Assembly: GCF_009834915.1 (NCBI RefSeq)
Contig: NZ_WVHS01000002.1
Span: forward strand, 930,001-994,000
Reading direction: 5' to 3'
DNA from: Hufsiella ginkgonis
GTDB lineage: Bacteria; Bacteroidota; Bacteroidia; Sphingobacteriales; Sphingobacteriaceae
Length of the DNA: 64,000 nt
The notes beneath the pieces are model-generated. The model had not been told where the DNA came from. It did no database searches and saw only the letters and a list, made by a program, of their open reading frames with translations. The position numbers and the translations under genes were made by a program. Numbering within the stretch: position 1 is the stretch's first letter; the number at the start of each line of letters is the position of its first letter. Positions 24,602-34,109 of the stretch are shown piece after piece.

Positions 24602-25876
24602 ATGGCTGTAGACGTATTATTGGGGCTCCAGTGGGGTGACGAGGGCAAAGGAAAGATCGTTGATGTGCTATGCCCGCATTATGACCTCATCGCCAGGTTC
24701 CAGGGCGGCCCCAATGCAGGGCATACACTCGAGTTCGACGGACAAAAGTATGTGCTGAACACCATCCCTTCCGGCATTTTTAACCCGGGGACCATGAACC
24801 TGATCGGTAACGGCGTGGTGATCGACCCCATCATTTTAAAAAGAGAGCTCGATAACCTGGAGAAAAATGGCTTCGACCCTGTAGGGTTGGGCAAACTGGT
24901 GATCGCGCGTAAAGCGCACCTGATCCTGCCGACTCATCAATTATTAGATGCGGCTTCTGAAAGCCGTATGGGCGAAGGCAAGATCGGTTCTACGCTAAAA
25001 GGTATTGGTCCTACTTATATGGACAAAACCGGTCGTAACGGCTTGCGTGTAGGCGACACCACTCTTCCGGATTTCCGCGAACGTTATGAGAAACTCGTCG
25101 GCAAACACCGGTCGATCTTATCGCATTACGGTGAAGTTGCTGACTTCAGCGAGAAAGAAACCGCTTTTTTTGAAGCAGTAGAGTTCCTCAAAACCATTGA
25201 ACAGGTAGATAGCGAGCATTTCGTAAACAAATATCTTAAAGAGGGGAAAACCGTGCTGGCCGAAGGTGCACAAGGCGCTATGCTCGACGTTGATTTTGGC
25301 TCCTACCCTTTTGTTACTTCCTCCAATACCACCACCGCGGGCGCATGCACAGGGCTTGGCGTGGCTCCTAAAAATATCGGCAACGTGATCGGGATCTTTA
25401 AGGCATATTGTACGCGGGTGGGCGGCGGGCCATTTCCAACCGAACTGAATGACCATACCGGGGAAGAGCTCCGCCGTATCGGTCATGAGTTTGGCGCTAC
25501 CACCGGCCGGCCCAGGAGATGCGGGTGGATCGACCTCCCTGCGCTTAAATATGCCATTATGCTAAACGGCGTAACCGAGCTGGTAATGACAAAAGCCGAC
25601 GTATTGAGCGGTTTCGAGAAAATTTATGCCTGCACGCATTACCAGTATAACGGCGAAAAAATTGACTACATGCCCTACGACATTTGCACCATTAAACCGG
25701 AACCTGTACTCGAGGAGATCGAAGGGTGGCATGAAGACCTTACGGGGATCCGCACACCGGCGGAAGTGCCCGCAAAACTTGCCGCTTATGTTAAATACCT
25801 GGAGAATGCGCTGGAAGTACCGGTAAAATACCTCTCTGTAGGACCAGACAGAGTACAAACACTGGTGATGAAATAA
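24602..25876 (+). CDS. purA: Adenylosuccinate synthetase
   Basis: 424 aa, normal length. QWGDEGKGKIVD (residues 9-20) is the GTP/IMP-binding signature. GPNAGHT, GEGKIGSTLKGIGPTY and TTGRPRRCGWIDL are also typical. It converts IMP, aspartate and GTP to adenylosuccinate in AMP synthesis. It lies between fur and pabB on the same strand with short gaps. Confidence 0.97.
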   Translation: MAVDVLLGLQWGDEGKGKIVDVLCPHYDLIARFQGGPNAGHTLEFDGQKYVLNTIPSGIFNPGTMNLIGNGVVIDPIILKRELDNLEKNGFDPVGLGKLVIARKAHLILPTHQLLDAASESRMGEGKIGSTLKGIGPTYMDKTGRNGLRVGDTTLPDFRERYEKLVGKHRSILSHYGEVADFSEKETAFFEAVEFLKTIEQVDSEHFVNKYLKEGKTVLAEGAQGAMLDVDFGSYPFVTSSNTTTAGACTGLGVAPKNIGNVIGIFKAYCTRVGGGPFPTELNDHTGEELRRIGHEFGATTGRPRRCGWIDLPALKYAIMLNGVTELVMTKADVLSGFEKIYACTHYQYNGEKIDYMPYDICTIKPEPVLEEIEGWHEDLTGIRTPAEVPAKLAAYVKYLENALEVPVKYLSVGPDRVQTLVMK

Positions 25877-25896
25877 TTACGCTATTACCAGCATAG

Positions 25897-27198
25897 ATGA
25901 ACGCTGATGATGATCTTCTGCAGGTGAAAACCGCCCTGCCAGCTATTGATAAATTTAAAGAAAAGGCCCTTCAATGGGCCTCTTCGTTTGATACGGCATG
26001 CCTGCTCGATTCTAACGGGTTCACCGACCCTTATACTTCATTCGACCTGGCCATCGCAGCCGGGACCAGGAGGCTGATCACCCCGCAGGGTGAGAATGCC
26101 TTCGGCGAACTCGGGGCGCTATTGGAAAAAGAACCCGGATGGTATTTCGGATTTCTTTCTTACGACCTGAAAAACGACGTCGAAGAGCTAACTTCAGCGA
26201 ATGCGGACCATCTGCGTTTTCCTGATCTCTGCTTCTTCCAGCCACTCCACCTGCTGTTGGTGAAAGGCGGCGAACTCACCATAATGTCGGCAAACCCGGA
26301 TGAGGTACTGGCTGCCATCGGGCGTATGCAAGAGATGACAACAACTACGCGCCAGGAAAACCTCCTCATCAACGCCCGTTTCAGCAGGGAAGACTATATC
26401 GCAACCGTGCAGGCTATCCGCGAACACCTTCGCCGTGGTGATGTTTATGAGCTGAATTTCTGCCAGGAGTTCTATGCAGAAAACGCATCGATCGACCCGG
26501 TAAGCCTGTACCTTGCCTTAAATGCGATCTCTCCTACTCCGTTTTCGGGTTTCATGAAACATAACGAACGGTACATTCTTTCGGCGAGCCCGGAGAGATT
26601 TATTAAAAAAGCGAAGGACAGGCTGATCTCACAACCCATTAAGGGTACGGCCAGCAGGAGCGCCGACCCGGACACCGACCGGGAGATCATCGGGCAATTA
26701 CGCTCGGACGCAAAAGAACAGGCGGAGAACGTAATGATCGTGGACCTCGTGCGCAACGACCTTACCCGTTGTTCTGTACCGGGATCCGTAAAAGTAGAAG
26801 AATTGTTTGGCATCTACAGCTTCAGCCAGGTGCACCAGATGATCTCGACGATCGTAAGCAATCCCGATCCCGCAAAAGGCCCTGCCTCGCTGATAAGCGC
26901 CGTATTCCCCATGGGCTCTATGACCGGGGCGCCGAAGTTTCGCGCCATGCAGCTGATCGAACAATATGAACGCACAAAACGGGGGGCGTTTTCCGGTGCC
27001 ATCGGGTACTTTACGCCCGAAGGCGATTTTGATTTCAACGTAGTGATCCGGACCTTACTCTACAACGCGGCCGAAAAATACCTGTCATTCCAGGCAGGCA
27101 GCGCCATTACCTACGATTCCGACCCGGAAAAGGAATACGGGGAGTGCCTGCTAAAGGTCAGCGGAATTATGAGCATCCTGGGGAAGTCCTGGGATTAA
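25897..27198 (+). CDS. pabB: Aminodeoxychorismate synthase component I (PabB-like)
   Basis: 433 aa, chorismate-binding enzyme. FSGFMKHNERYILSASPERF, KGTASR, LRSDAKEQAENVMIVDLVRNDL and the C-terminal GSAITYDSDPEKEYGECL match the anthranilate synthase I/PabB/isochorismate synthase family. The nearby pabC-like gene and the lack of trp genes favour PabB, which makes 4-amino-4-deoxychorismate for folate; anthranilate synthase is the alternative. It starts 20 bp after purA. The partner amidotransferase is not in this window. Confidence 0.85.
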   Translation: MNADDDLLQVKTALPAIDKFKEKALQWASSFDTACLLDSNGFTDPYTSFDLAIAAGTRRLITPQGENAFGELGALLEKEPGWYFGFLSYDLKNDVEELTSANADHLRFPDLCFFQPLHLLLVKGGELTIMSANPDEVLAAIGRMQEMTTTTRQENLLINARFSREDYIATVQAIREHLRRGDVYELNFCQEFYAENASIDPVSLYLALNAISPTPFSGFMKHNERYILSASPERFIKKAKDRLISQPIKGTASRSADPDTDREIIGQLRSDAKEQAENVMIVDLVRNDLTRCSVPGSVKVEELFGIYSFSQVHQMISTIVSNPDPAKGPASLISAVFPMGSMTGAPKFRAMQLIEQYERTKRGAFSGAIGYFTPEGDFDFNVVIRTLLYNAAEKYLSFQAGSAITYDSDPEKEYGECLLKVSGIMSILGKSWD

Positions 27199-27204
27199 TT
27201 GATA

Positions 27205-27251
27205 AAGCCTCCCTCTTACCCGCAACAACGCGAAGCAAAAGAGAGGCTTGA
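27205..27251. terminator. Probable bidirectional terminator between pabB and the M48 protease gene
   Basis: AAGCCTCCCTCTT and AAGAGAGGCTT form an imperfect 11-bp stem with a loop of about 20 nt between the two convergent genes. Confidence 0.45.
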
Positions 27252-27271
27252 GATGCGCCTATTGAAGCTTG

Positions 27272-28054
27272 TTATTTCTTGTAATATTTCATCGCCTCCG
27301 GCAAACGTTTCTGGATATCGGCAATCCGGGTAGCATCGCTGGGGTGCGTGCTCAGGAATTCGGGCGTACCGCCGTTCTGGGAAGCTGTAGCCATCCGCTG
27401 CCAGAAAGATACCGCGGCCTGCGGATCGTAGCCGGCCATCGCCATAAAAATAAGCCCTAGCCGGTCTGCTTCAGATTCCTGGTTACGGCCGTACTTAAGC
27501 AGGGTAAGCTGACCGCCTACGCCATACAATTGTGCAACAGTTTGCGAACCGGTAGCGGCACCAATTACGCTGCCCCCTGCCTGGGCCAGGGCAGTTTGCG
27601 AAGCCCGTTCTGAAGAGTGACCGGCGATGGCATGGGCGATCTCGTGTCCCATAACGGTGGCCAGGCCGGCATCTGATTGGGTAACCGGCAAGATCCCGGT
27701 GTAAACCGCAACCTTTCCGCCGGGCATACACCAGGCGTTGATGTCCTTGCTTTCTACCAGGTTAAACTCCCAGTTGTAATTATACTGGGTGCCATACCCG
27801 TTGGCTTGCATATACCGGCTTATGGCGCCCGCTATGGCGGTACCAACCCGCTTAACACGCTGCGCGTCAGTAGAATTGGCGATCACTTTTGTTTTGGGAT
27901 CGGAGAGGAACTGCTTGTAAGCGGTGGCCGCTTCCGTCTGGATAGAAGCCTCGTCTACCAGGCTTAACTTTTTACGCCCGGTAAGCGGTACGGTAGCGCA
28001 GGCGGCGAGTACGAGTATAGCGATAGTAGTAAATAGGAATTTCAACTGTTTCAT
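27272..28054 (-). CDS. M48 family metallopeptidase lipoprotein
   Basis: 260 aa. A lipobox (LAAC) gives a lipoprotein. The zinc motif HEIAHAIAGH and a downstream ESEADRLGL (third ligand) define the M48 family, with AWCMPGGKVAVYTGIL ahead of it. It resembles the LoiP/YcaL/BepA-type periplasmic proteases that act in outer-membrane protein quality control; the target here is unknown. It is the last gene of the DUF4783-nadC-plsY-M48 run. Confidence 0.9.
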   Translation of the reverse strand: MKQLKFLFTTIAILVLAACATVPLTGRKKLSLVDEASIQTEAATAYKQFLSDPKTKVIANSTDAQRVKRVGTAIAGAISRYMQANGYGTQYNYNWEFNLVESKDINAWCMPGGKVAVYTGILPVTQSDAGLATVMGHEIAHAIAGHSSERASQTALAQAGGSVIGAATGSQTVAQLYGVGGQLTLLKYGRNQESEADRLGLIFMAMAGYDPQAAVSFWQRMATASQNGGTPEFLSTHPSDATRIADIQKRLPEAMKYYKK

Positions 28055-28092
28055 AACTATGTTTATTTGATCAATAAACAGTTAACAGCGAT

Positions 28093-28740
28093 TTAGTTTT
28101 GCGGTTTTTTGAAGAGACTGATTTTCGACTCTTTTCCTTTCAGCAAACGTTCGATATTTTTTTGATGGGTAACAAGGATCAGCACGGTAATACACATGCC
28201 ATAAAGCACCATGGAACGGATGGGCGAGTGAAAGATGAAAATAATGCTCAGTGGGAAGGTAAAACCGGCCATGATAGATCCCAGCGAAACATATTTGAAG
28301 ATAATGAAAAACACCAGGAAAACCATCACACAAAGCAACGCGGCCTCGATGTGGATAGCCAGGATCATACCGAATAAGGTAGCGATTCCTTTGCCTCCCC
28401 TGAAACCGGCGAAAATGGGAAAAAGATGGCCCATTACTGCGATAATGCCAAGCGCAAGTTTGAAATTCACAAACTGAACCGAATCGTGCGGCCCCGTGAT
28501 AGAGATGCCGATAAAATAGGCCAGGTTGGTTGCCGTATACCCCTTAAAAATATCGATCAGCATAACGCTGATACCGGCCTTCTTGCCAAGTACCCTGAAA
28601 GTGTTAGTAGCGCCCGCATTGCCGCTTCCGTATTCGCGCACATCTATACCATAAAACGCTTGTCCTATCCAGACAGCTGTTGGAATAGATCCGAATAAAT
28701 ATGCAGTAAGTAAAGCCGAAAGGGAGAAAATGGATATCAT
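28093..28740 (-). CDS. plsY: Acyl-phosphate glycerol-3-phosphate acyltransferase PlsY
   Basis: 215 aa, multi-pass membrane protein. The three signature loops are present: GSIPTAVWIG, GSGNAGATNTFRVLGKKAG and GHLFPIFAGFRGGKGIAT. It transfers the acyl group from acyl phosphate to glycerol-3-phosphate, the first step of phospholipid synthesis. It lies between nadC and the M48 protease. Confidence 0.95.
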   Translation of the reverse strand: MISIFSLSALLTAYLFGSIPTAVWIGQAFYGIDVREYGSGNAGATNTFRVLGKKAGISVMLIDIFKGYTATNLAYFIGISITGPHDSVQFVNFKLALGIIAVMGHLFPIFAGFRGGKGIATLFGMILAIHIEAALLCVMVFLVFFIIFKYVSLGSIMAGFTFPLSIIFIFHSPIRSMVLYGMCITVLILVTHQKNIERLLKGKESKISLFKKPQN

Positions 28741-28781
28741 TCAGCTACAATAATAAAAGAAAAGGCCGTATAATAAAAAAA

Positions 28782-29636
28782 TTATTCGTGCATAGCTTTT
28801 AGACTCATATCGAGACTCTTTACAGAATGCGTTAGGGCGCCCATCGAAATAAAGTCGACGCCGCATCCGGCATATTCGAGGGCATTTTCTGCCGTAATAC
28901 CGCCCGATGCTTCAGTTACGTAACGGCCGTTGATCAATTTTACGGCGGTACGCAGTGTTTCGTAGTCAAAATTATCAAGCAGGATCCTATCGGCGCCGCC
29001 TTCCGCCAATACCTGTTCCAGTTCGCCGATGCTTCTTACTTCGATCTCAATGGCGAGTTGCTTTTGCTTTTCTACGAGGTATTGCCGGGCCGCTTTCAGC
29101 GCATTGGCGATCCCGCCTGCATAATCTACGTGATTATCTTTGATCAGGATCATGTCATACAATCCGAAGCGGTGGTTGGTCCCCCCGCCGATCTTAACGG
29201 CCATTTTCTCGAGAAAACGCAGATTGGGCGTGGTTTTGCGGGTGTCGAGCACGCGGGTGCGGGTACCTTCCAGCCGCTCTGCAATGTATCTGGTGGCAGT
29301 GGCGATTCCGCTCATACGCTGCATCGTGTTCAATACCAGCCGCTCGGCGAGCAGGATCGACCGGTCGCTGCCTTTCACTACCAGCACGATATCACCGGGT
29401 GAAACGCGGGCGCCATCGCCTATAAGCACCTCTGCTTCAAGACCAGGATCCACCAACCTGAATATTTCGAGCGCAACCGACACCCCGGCAACCACGCCCT
29501 CTTCCTTGATGAGTAATTTAGCCGCACCGGTACTTCCTTCCGGGATGGTGGATAACGACGTGTGGTCTCCGTCGCCCTCGTCTTCCGCTAACGCATTTAC
29601 GATAAATTTTTGAAGCAGCTCCTGGTATTCTTGCAT
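28782..29636 (-). CDS. nadC: Nicotinate-nucleotide pyrophosphorylase (carboxylating)
   Basis: 284 aa. DTRKTTPNLRFLEKMAVKIGGGTNHRFGLYDMILIKDNH is the quinolinate phosphoribosyltransferase core. EASGGI near the C-terminus contributes the phosphate site. It converts quinolinate and PRPP to nicotinate mononucleotide in NAD synthesis. Confidence 0.96.
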   Translation of the reverse strand: MQEYQELLQKFIVNALAEDEGDGDHTSLSTIPEGSTGAAKLLIKEEGVVAGVSVALEIFRLVDPGLEAEVLIGDGARVSPGDIVLVVKGSDRSILLAERLVLNTMQRMSGIATATRYIAERLEGTRTRVLDTRKTTPNLRFLEKMAVKIGGGTNHRFGLYDMILIKDNHVDYAGGIANALKAARQYLVEKQKQLAIEIEVRSIGELEQVLAEGGADRILLDNFDYETLRTAVKLINGRYVTEASGGITAENALEYAGCGVDFISMGALTHSVKSLDMSLKAMHE

Positions 29637-29662
29637 AACAGGGCGAAAATAACGGAATTATT

Positions 29663-30088
29663 TCACTCCTTGGCAGCCTCGATCCGCATTTCGGTCACGA
29701 GGAAGGTGCCCTCCGTGTTCTTCATGGCAAATGACAACCGATAAATGCCATTGTTGGTAGTTAACAATACTACGGCAAACCGGTGATTGGGATTGGAAGC
29801 GATCTTGTGCACCAGCTTAACAGCCGAGGGTTGGTGCTTGGCAAAGAAATCTTTCAGGATGGCCTCCGCCTGTACCTTCGAATACATATTTTCTTCGGTT
29901 AAGATCGTCAGCTCTACGGTGGCGTTCAGCGATTTGGCGATCTCTTTGGCATTGCCTGCTTTAAGGAGCGCCAGCAGATCGTCGGCGGCATCCGCCGGCG
30001 TTGTTGCTAATGAGTTAACAGACAGCAACATCAATAGAAGAAGGCTGCTAAAAGAAGGACTGATCCGGGTATGTATGGATGGGAGCAT
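29663..30088 (-). CDS. DUF4783 family secreted protein
   Basis: 141 aa from the ATG at 30088 (MLPSIHTRI), which gives a clean signal peptide; an upstream ATG at 30121 would add 11 residues. The body (TPADAADDLLALLKAGNAKEIAKSL, LKDFFAKHQPSAVKLVH, YRLSFAMKNTEGTFLVTEMRIE) matches DUF4783, an NTF2-like Bacteroidota family of unknown function. It heads the run toward nadC. Confidence 0.82.
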   Translation of the reverse strand: MLPSIHTRISPSFSSLLLLMLLSVNSLATTPADAADDLLALLKAGNAKEIAKSLNATVELTILTEENMYSKVQAEAILKDFFAKHQPSAVKLVHKIASNPNHRFAVVLLTTNNGIYRLSFAMKNTEGTFLVTEMRIEAAKE

Positions 30089-30164
30089 ATGGTAAAAATA
30101 GCGAAAACGATGTACAAACACTTTAAATAAAATGCCTTTTCATAAAAACGCCGGGCTAAATATT

Positions 30165-30172
30165 TAATTTTG
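30165..30172 (+). promoter_or_regulatory. -7 element (TAATTTTG) of gpmI
   Basis: TAATTTTG ends 4 nt before the GTG at 30177. The predicted transcription start is at the start codon itself. Confidence 0.55.
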
Positions 30173-30176
30173 TGCC

Positions 30177-31697
30177 GTGAAAGAAAAAAAACTCGCGCTC
30201 CTGATCCTCGACGGCTGGGGATACGGAAAAAACGACCGCTCGAACGCTGTATTAAAGGCTGATACTCCTTTTTTCGACAAACTTGTCGCCACCTATCCCA
30301 ACTCGAAGCTTGAAGCGTCCGGTGAAGCCGTTGGCCTTCCCGCCGGGCAGATGGGCAACTCGGAAGTGGGGCACATGAACCTCGGCGCCGGCAGGATCGT
30401 TTACCAGGAACTGGGCAGGATCAACAAGGCGGTAACCGATAACGAGCTGACCACCAACCCGGTACTGTCTGAAGCTTTTGCCTACGCCAAACGCGAAAAT
30501 AAGCCGGTGCACCTCATCGGGTTATTGTCTGACGGCGGGGTACATTCACACATCGGCCATGTATCGGGGCTGTGCGACGCCGCAAAAGCCGCCGGCCTCG
30601 ACCAGGTATTTGTCCACGCATTCATGGACGGGCGCGATACGGACCCGAATTCCGGCCTCGGCTTTATCGCCGCGCTGGAAGAGCACCTTGCTGCCTCGTC
30701 AGGGAAAATCGCCTCCCTCATCGGAAGATATTATGCCATGGACCGCGATAACCGCTGGGAACGTGTAAAAATGGCTTATGACCTGCTGGTACATGGTACC
30801 GGCGAAGCGGTGAGCGATCTCGCTGCCGCCGTTAAAAAATCATATAATGAGGGGGTGACCGATGAATTCATCAAACCTATCGTAAAAGTTGGCAGCGACA
30901 ACCGGCCGCTCGCCGTGATACGTCCCGGTGATGTGGTGATCTGCTTCAATTTCCGCACCGATCGCGGGCGCGAGATCACCATCGCGCTTACACAGAAAGC
31001 ATTTCCTGATTACCAGATGGAACCGCTCCCGCTGAATTATATCACCATGACCAGCTACGATGAAACGTTTAAGGACGTCCAGGTAGTTTTTCGCAAAGAC
31101 GACCTTACCGATACGCTGGGCGAAGTACTCGAAAGAAATCACAGAAAACAAGTCCGCATAGCGGAAACAGAGAAATACCCGCATGTAACTTTCTTCTTCT
31201 CCGGCGGAAGAGAGCAGCCGTTTGAAGGTGAAACAAGACTGATGATCCCTTCGCCCAAAGTGGCAACATACGACCTTAAACCGGAAATGAGCGCCGAAGG
31301 GATCCGCGACGCGATCTGCAGGGAAATGAAGGATAATCATCCTGATTTTATCTGCCTGAATTTCGCTAATCCGGATATGGTGGGTCATACCGGGAGTTTC
31401 GAAGCCGTGGTAAAAGCCGTAGAAACGGTCGACCATTGTGCGCAAACGGTGGTGGAAACTGGTATCGGGCTGGGTTATTCGTTCATTATTATCGCCGATC
31501 ATGGCAATGCGGAGTTTATGATCAACGAAGACGGATCTCCCAATACTGCCCATACCACCAACCTGGTACCTTGTATCCTGATCGACAGCGACTATAAAGC
31601 CGTGCGCGATGGCAAACTGGGCGATATCGCCCCCACCGTGTTGAAGATCCTGGGCATTGCCGCCCCGGAAAAAATGACGGGGAACGTGCTGGTCTGA
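30177..31697 (+). CDS. gpmI: 2,3-bisphosphoglycerate-independent phosphoglycerate mutase
   Basis: 506 aa from a GTG. LLILDGWGYG and the nucleophile region GQMGNSEVGHMNLGAGR (Ser in NSEVGH) plus the C-terminal IIADHGNAE metal ligands identify the Mn-dependent phosphoglycerate mutase. It interconverts 3- and 2-phosphoglycerate. The GTG directly follows a -7 element, so a leaderless transcript is expected. A lipoprotein gene starts 2 bp after the stop. Confidence 0.97.
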   Translation: MKEKKLALLILDGWGYGKNDRSNAVLKADTPFFDKLVATYPNSKLEASGEAVGLPAGQMGNSEVGHMNLGAGRIVYQELGRINKAVTDNELTTNPVLSEAFAYAKRENKPVHLIGLLSDGGVHSHIGHVSGLCDAAKAAGLDQVFVHAFMDGRDTDPNSGLGFIAALEEHLAASSGKIASLIGRYYAMDRDNRWERVKMAYDLLVHGTGEAVSDLAAAVKKSYNEGVTDEFIKPIVKVGSDNRPLAVIRPGDVVICFNFRTDRGREITIALTQKAFPDYQMEPLPLNYITMTSYDETFKDVQVVFRKDDLTDTLGEVLERNHRKQVRIAETEKYPHVTFFFSGGREQPFEGETRLMIPSPKVATYDLKPEMSAEGIRDAICREMKDNHPDFICLNFANPDMVGHTGSFEAVVKAVETVDHCAQTVVETGIGLGYSFIIIADHGNAEFMINEDGSPNTAHTTNLVPCILIDSDYKAVRDGKLGDIAPTVLKILGIAAPEKMTGNVLV

Positions 31698-31699
31698 TC

Positions 31700-32248
31700 A
31701 TGAAACGACTCACCGGTGTCCTGGGATTGATCGCTGTGCTTTCTTCCTGCATGCAAACGGAGCACGCGGGGGTAGAAACAAAGAAGCAAAGCTACTTTGA
31801 CCTGGCCTCGTATATGCGCCAGCAGGTGGCAGCCATGCAGAAGACTCACCCTGAAGTGCTTAAGTCGGTAACAGAGAACGGCATACCTGAAAGTAAAACG
31901 AAACAGATCGTTAACTGGAAACGTGAGCTGGCGATATTCGCCGGATCCGACATCAACAAGCCCGCCTGGCGATCCAGTTACCGTGAGGTAAAAAAGGAGG
32001 GGGAGGTTAGCTACCTCTCCACAGACCCGAAATTGAGAACACGGCAGCTAAGCATCAGCTCTGACAGCAAGGGGCGCGTAACGCACATCAGGATCGTGAA
32101 CCATACCTCGAATTACCTGTACACCTCCAACGAGGTGCTCGATTTCTTTCCTGACTCGCTTTACCAGGTGGAAAAGAAACAACAGGTAATGCTGCTGGGG
32201 GAAACCAGTTACCTGGTAACAGGAAAAATAAATACCAGCTCCCAATAA
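31700..32248 (+). CDS. Hypothetical lipoprotein
   Basis: 182 aa, not recognised. A signal peptide with lipobox (LSSC) is followed by a polar domain (QQVAAMQKTHPEVLKSV, IVNWKRELAIFAGSDINKPAW, LSISSDSKGRVTHIRI). The mix of turn-rich and strand-like segments suggests a small beta-rich periplasmic protein. It begins 2 bp after gpmI and is probably co-transcribed; no functional link is evident. Confidence 0.75.
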   Translation: MKRLTGVLGLIAVLSSCMQTEHAGVETKKQSYFDLASYMRQQVAAMQKTHPEVLKSVTENGIPESKTKQIVNWKRELAIFAGSDINKPAWRSSYREVKKEGEVSYLSTDPKLRTRQLSISSDSKGRVTHIRIVNHTSNYLYTSNEVLDFFPDSLYQVEKKQQVMLLGETSYLVTGKINTSSQ

Positions 32249-32290
32249 TTTACACTGCTCGTCGTTATTTATCAAGATCAGGGAGAATTT

Positions 32291-32815
32291 ATGAGGAGAA
32301 TGGTAGCTGGGGCCCTGGGAGCCCTGTTTATCTTGATGTCGTTTACCACGGGCAAACCCGCCCATACCGACGAAACTTTCAAATATGAAGTATTAGGCCG
32401 GATTAACACCATGCGTGCAAAAGGGTGTAATTGCGGCGGAACCTACATGCCGCCCGCCGACCCGGTAGTATGGAATGATAACCTCGCCATTTCGGCGTAT
32501 GCGCATGCCCGTGACATGGCGGCCAATCGCTATTTCAGTCATTACAGCCTGGACGGCAGAAAGCTTCGCGATCGCACTTTCGCCGCCGGTTACGCTGTTA
32601 CCGGTTACAAAAGCTGGACGATAGGTGAAAACATCGCCCAGGGGCAGCGTTCCATCCGCGAGGTAACGAACGACTGGTTCAACAGCCCCGGCCACTGCAA
32701 AAACCTGATGAACCCTGATTTCCGGGAAGTTGGCGTTGCAGTAGAAAACTTATATTGGGTACAGGATTTTGGCGGTCGGGTTCCCTTTAAAGAAAACTAC
32801 CAGGCTACACAGTAA
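32291..32815 (+). CDS. CAP (SCP/PR1-like) domain secreted protein
   Basis: 174 aa. After an N-terminal hydrophobic segment the CAP core reads RINTMRAKG, WNDNLAISAYAHARDMAANRYFSH, IGENIAQGQ and WFNSPGHCKNLMNPDFREVGVAV, with the family His and Glu residues in order. Bacterial CAP proteins are secreted and of mostly unknown role. It ends next to a convergent small membrane protein gene. Confidence 0.9.
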   Translation: MRRMVAGALGALFILMSFTTGKPAHTDETFKYEVLGRINTMRAKGCNCGGTYMPPADPVVWNDNLAISAYAHARDMAANRYFSHYSLDGRKLRDRTFAAGYAVTGYKSWTIGENIAQGQRSIREVTNDWFNSPGHCKNLMNPDFREVGVAVENLYWVQDFGGRVPFKENYQATQ

Positions 32816-33151
32816 TCAGGTTTCCCGGATCTCTTTCCGCGATAAGAACAGGTAGTAATAAGCTACCGTGATCAGCCCGGCTACAAAAAGTACGGTAGCG
32901 TAGGGCCGCAGCCCGTCATCATAAAAGAACTCTCCGATCATCCACACGGAATTCGCGGTGATCCAGAGACAGACCGCAATATTATGAAATAACTCTGCCG
33001 TATACCGGCGAAACCTGGCCGTGATAAAGATCGCCAGCGCAAGCGTAGGCGCGATCATGACCAGGCCCGGCACATGCAAATCCATCACCCAGCAAGTGTC
33101 CTTTAGTAACCATAACGCGATATGGGCGTTTTCGAGCTTACGAAGATGCAT
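32816..33151 (-). CDS. Small hypothetical membrane protein
   Basis: 111 aa from the preferred ATG at 33151 (MHLRKLENAHIALWLLKD); an upstream start at 33187 would add 12 residues that do not look conserved. Four hydrophobic segments (VPGLVMIAPTLALAIF, NIAVCLWITANSVWMIGEFF, ATVLFVAGLITVAYYYL and a weaker first one) indicate an inner-membrane protein. Family not recognised. It is adjacent to the TPR gene on the same strand, 40 bp away. Confidence 0.7.
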   Translation of the reverse strand: MHLRKLENAHIALWLLKDTCWVMDLHVPGLVMIAPTLALAIFITARFRRYTAELFHNIAVCLWITANSVWMIGEFFYDDGLRPYATVLFVAGLITVAYYYLFLSRKEIRET

Positions 33152-33191
33152 TTTCTGAACGTTGGACGTTTGACATATTACGTCCAACCAA

Positions 33192-33845
33192 TTAGTTGTC
33201 CAGGTTAGCCAGGTATACCCGCGCTTTTTTCATCTCCATTTGCAGGTCCTGGCGGGTAGGGTTCGAGTCGAGCACCTTCTGGAAGTCGGCGATACAGGAT
33301 TTGTAAGCGGAAGAGGCGACAGCCTTATCATAAAACTTCGGGATCTTCTGGCTCTTTAAGATTCCCAGGTCGCGGTAAGCGATGGCGCGGTTCTGGTATA
33401 GCTTCATGTCGTCTGCGGCCAATTCTATCGCCCGGGTAAAATCTTTCACCGACGCCTGCAGGAGCTTTTCGCGTTCCGCATAAGAAAGCGTGGTGTTTGA
33501 TTGCGTGGCAAGAATATCTCTCGCTTTCCCGCGGTAATAATAGGCCGAACCATCACCGGGCTTTAAAGAAACAACCTTACTGAAAGAAGCGACCGATTTG
33601 GCATAATTGCCCGAATGGTAATACGAATAGCCCAGCATATACAGCACTTCAACATTGTTACTGTCTGCCAGCAAGGCTTTTTCGAGGTTGGCCGAGGCTT
33701 CCACGAACTTGCCGTCGAGCAGATCTTTGTTGCCGATCAGTGCATATTGATTTTCTTTTTTGGGAGTATCTTTTTTTGGCTGAGCGACTGCGGAAATGCC
33801 AACGCTCACTAAAAAACAGGCAAATAAAGGGAAAACGGTTCTCAT
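33192..33845 (-). CDS. Tetratricopeptide repeat protein
   Basis: 217 aa with a signal peptide (ending AVAQ). TPR-like helices run from about residue 40: ASANLEKALLADSNNVEVLYMLGYSYYHSGNYAKSVASFSKVVSLKPGDGSAYYYRG and two further degenerate repeats. It is a periplasmic protein-protein interaction module; partner unknown. Confidence 0.85.
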   Translation of the reverse strand: MRTVFPLFACFLVSVGISAVAQPKKDTPKKENQYALIGNKDLLDGKFVEASANLEKALLADSNNVEVLYMLGYSYYHSGNYAKSVASFSKVVSLKPGDGSAYYYRGKARDILATQSNTTLSYAEREKLLQASVKDFTRAIELAADDMKLYQNRAIAYRDLGILKSQKIPKFYDKAVASSAYKSCIADFQKVLDSNPTRQDLQMEMKKARVYLANLDN

Positions 33846-33999
33846 TTATCTCTTACGTTAAGTTGTTAGTTAAACGAAGCAAGTATATAAATTATTTCCC
33901 AAAGGTGCGGGAAATGCGTACGGACTTCGCACCTGACGTTTTAACAGTTATCCTGATCTGAACCTAACAAATATTTACCGTTTAGCAGCACATTAATTA

Positions 34000-34007
34000 T
34001 ATTTTTG
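34000..34007 (+). promoter_or_regulatory. -7 element (TATTTTTG) upstream of lon
   Basis: TATTTTTG about 100 nt before the lon ATG. No clear -33 element; no CIRCE-like heat-shock operator is seen in the leader. Confidence 0.4.
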
Positions 34008-34109
34008 AATCGCGAACGGCTTGGCATATCCATTGCATGACTACTTATTACTGGAATAACCAACCTGTTTTTTCCAGTTTACTGTCAGTTTGACTATATA
34101 CCGCAATTC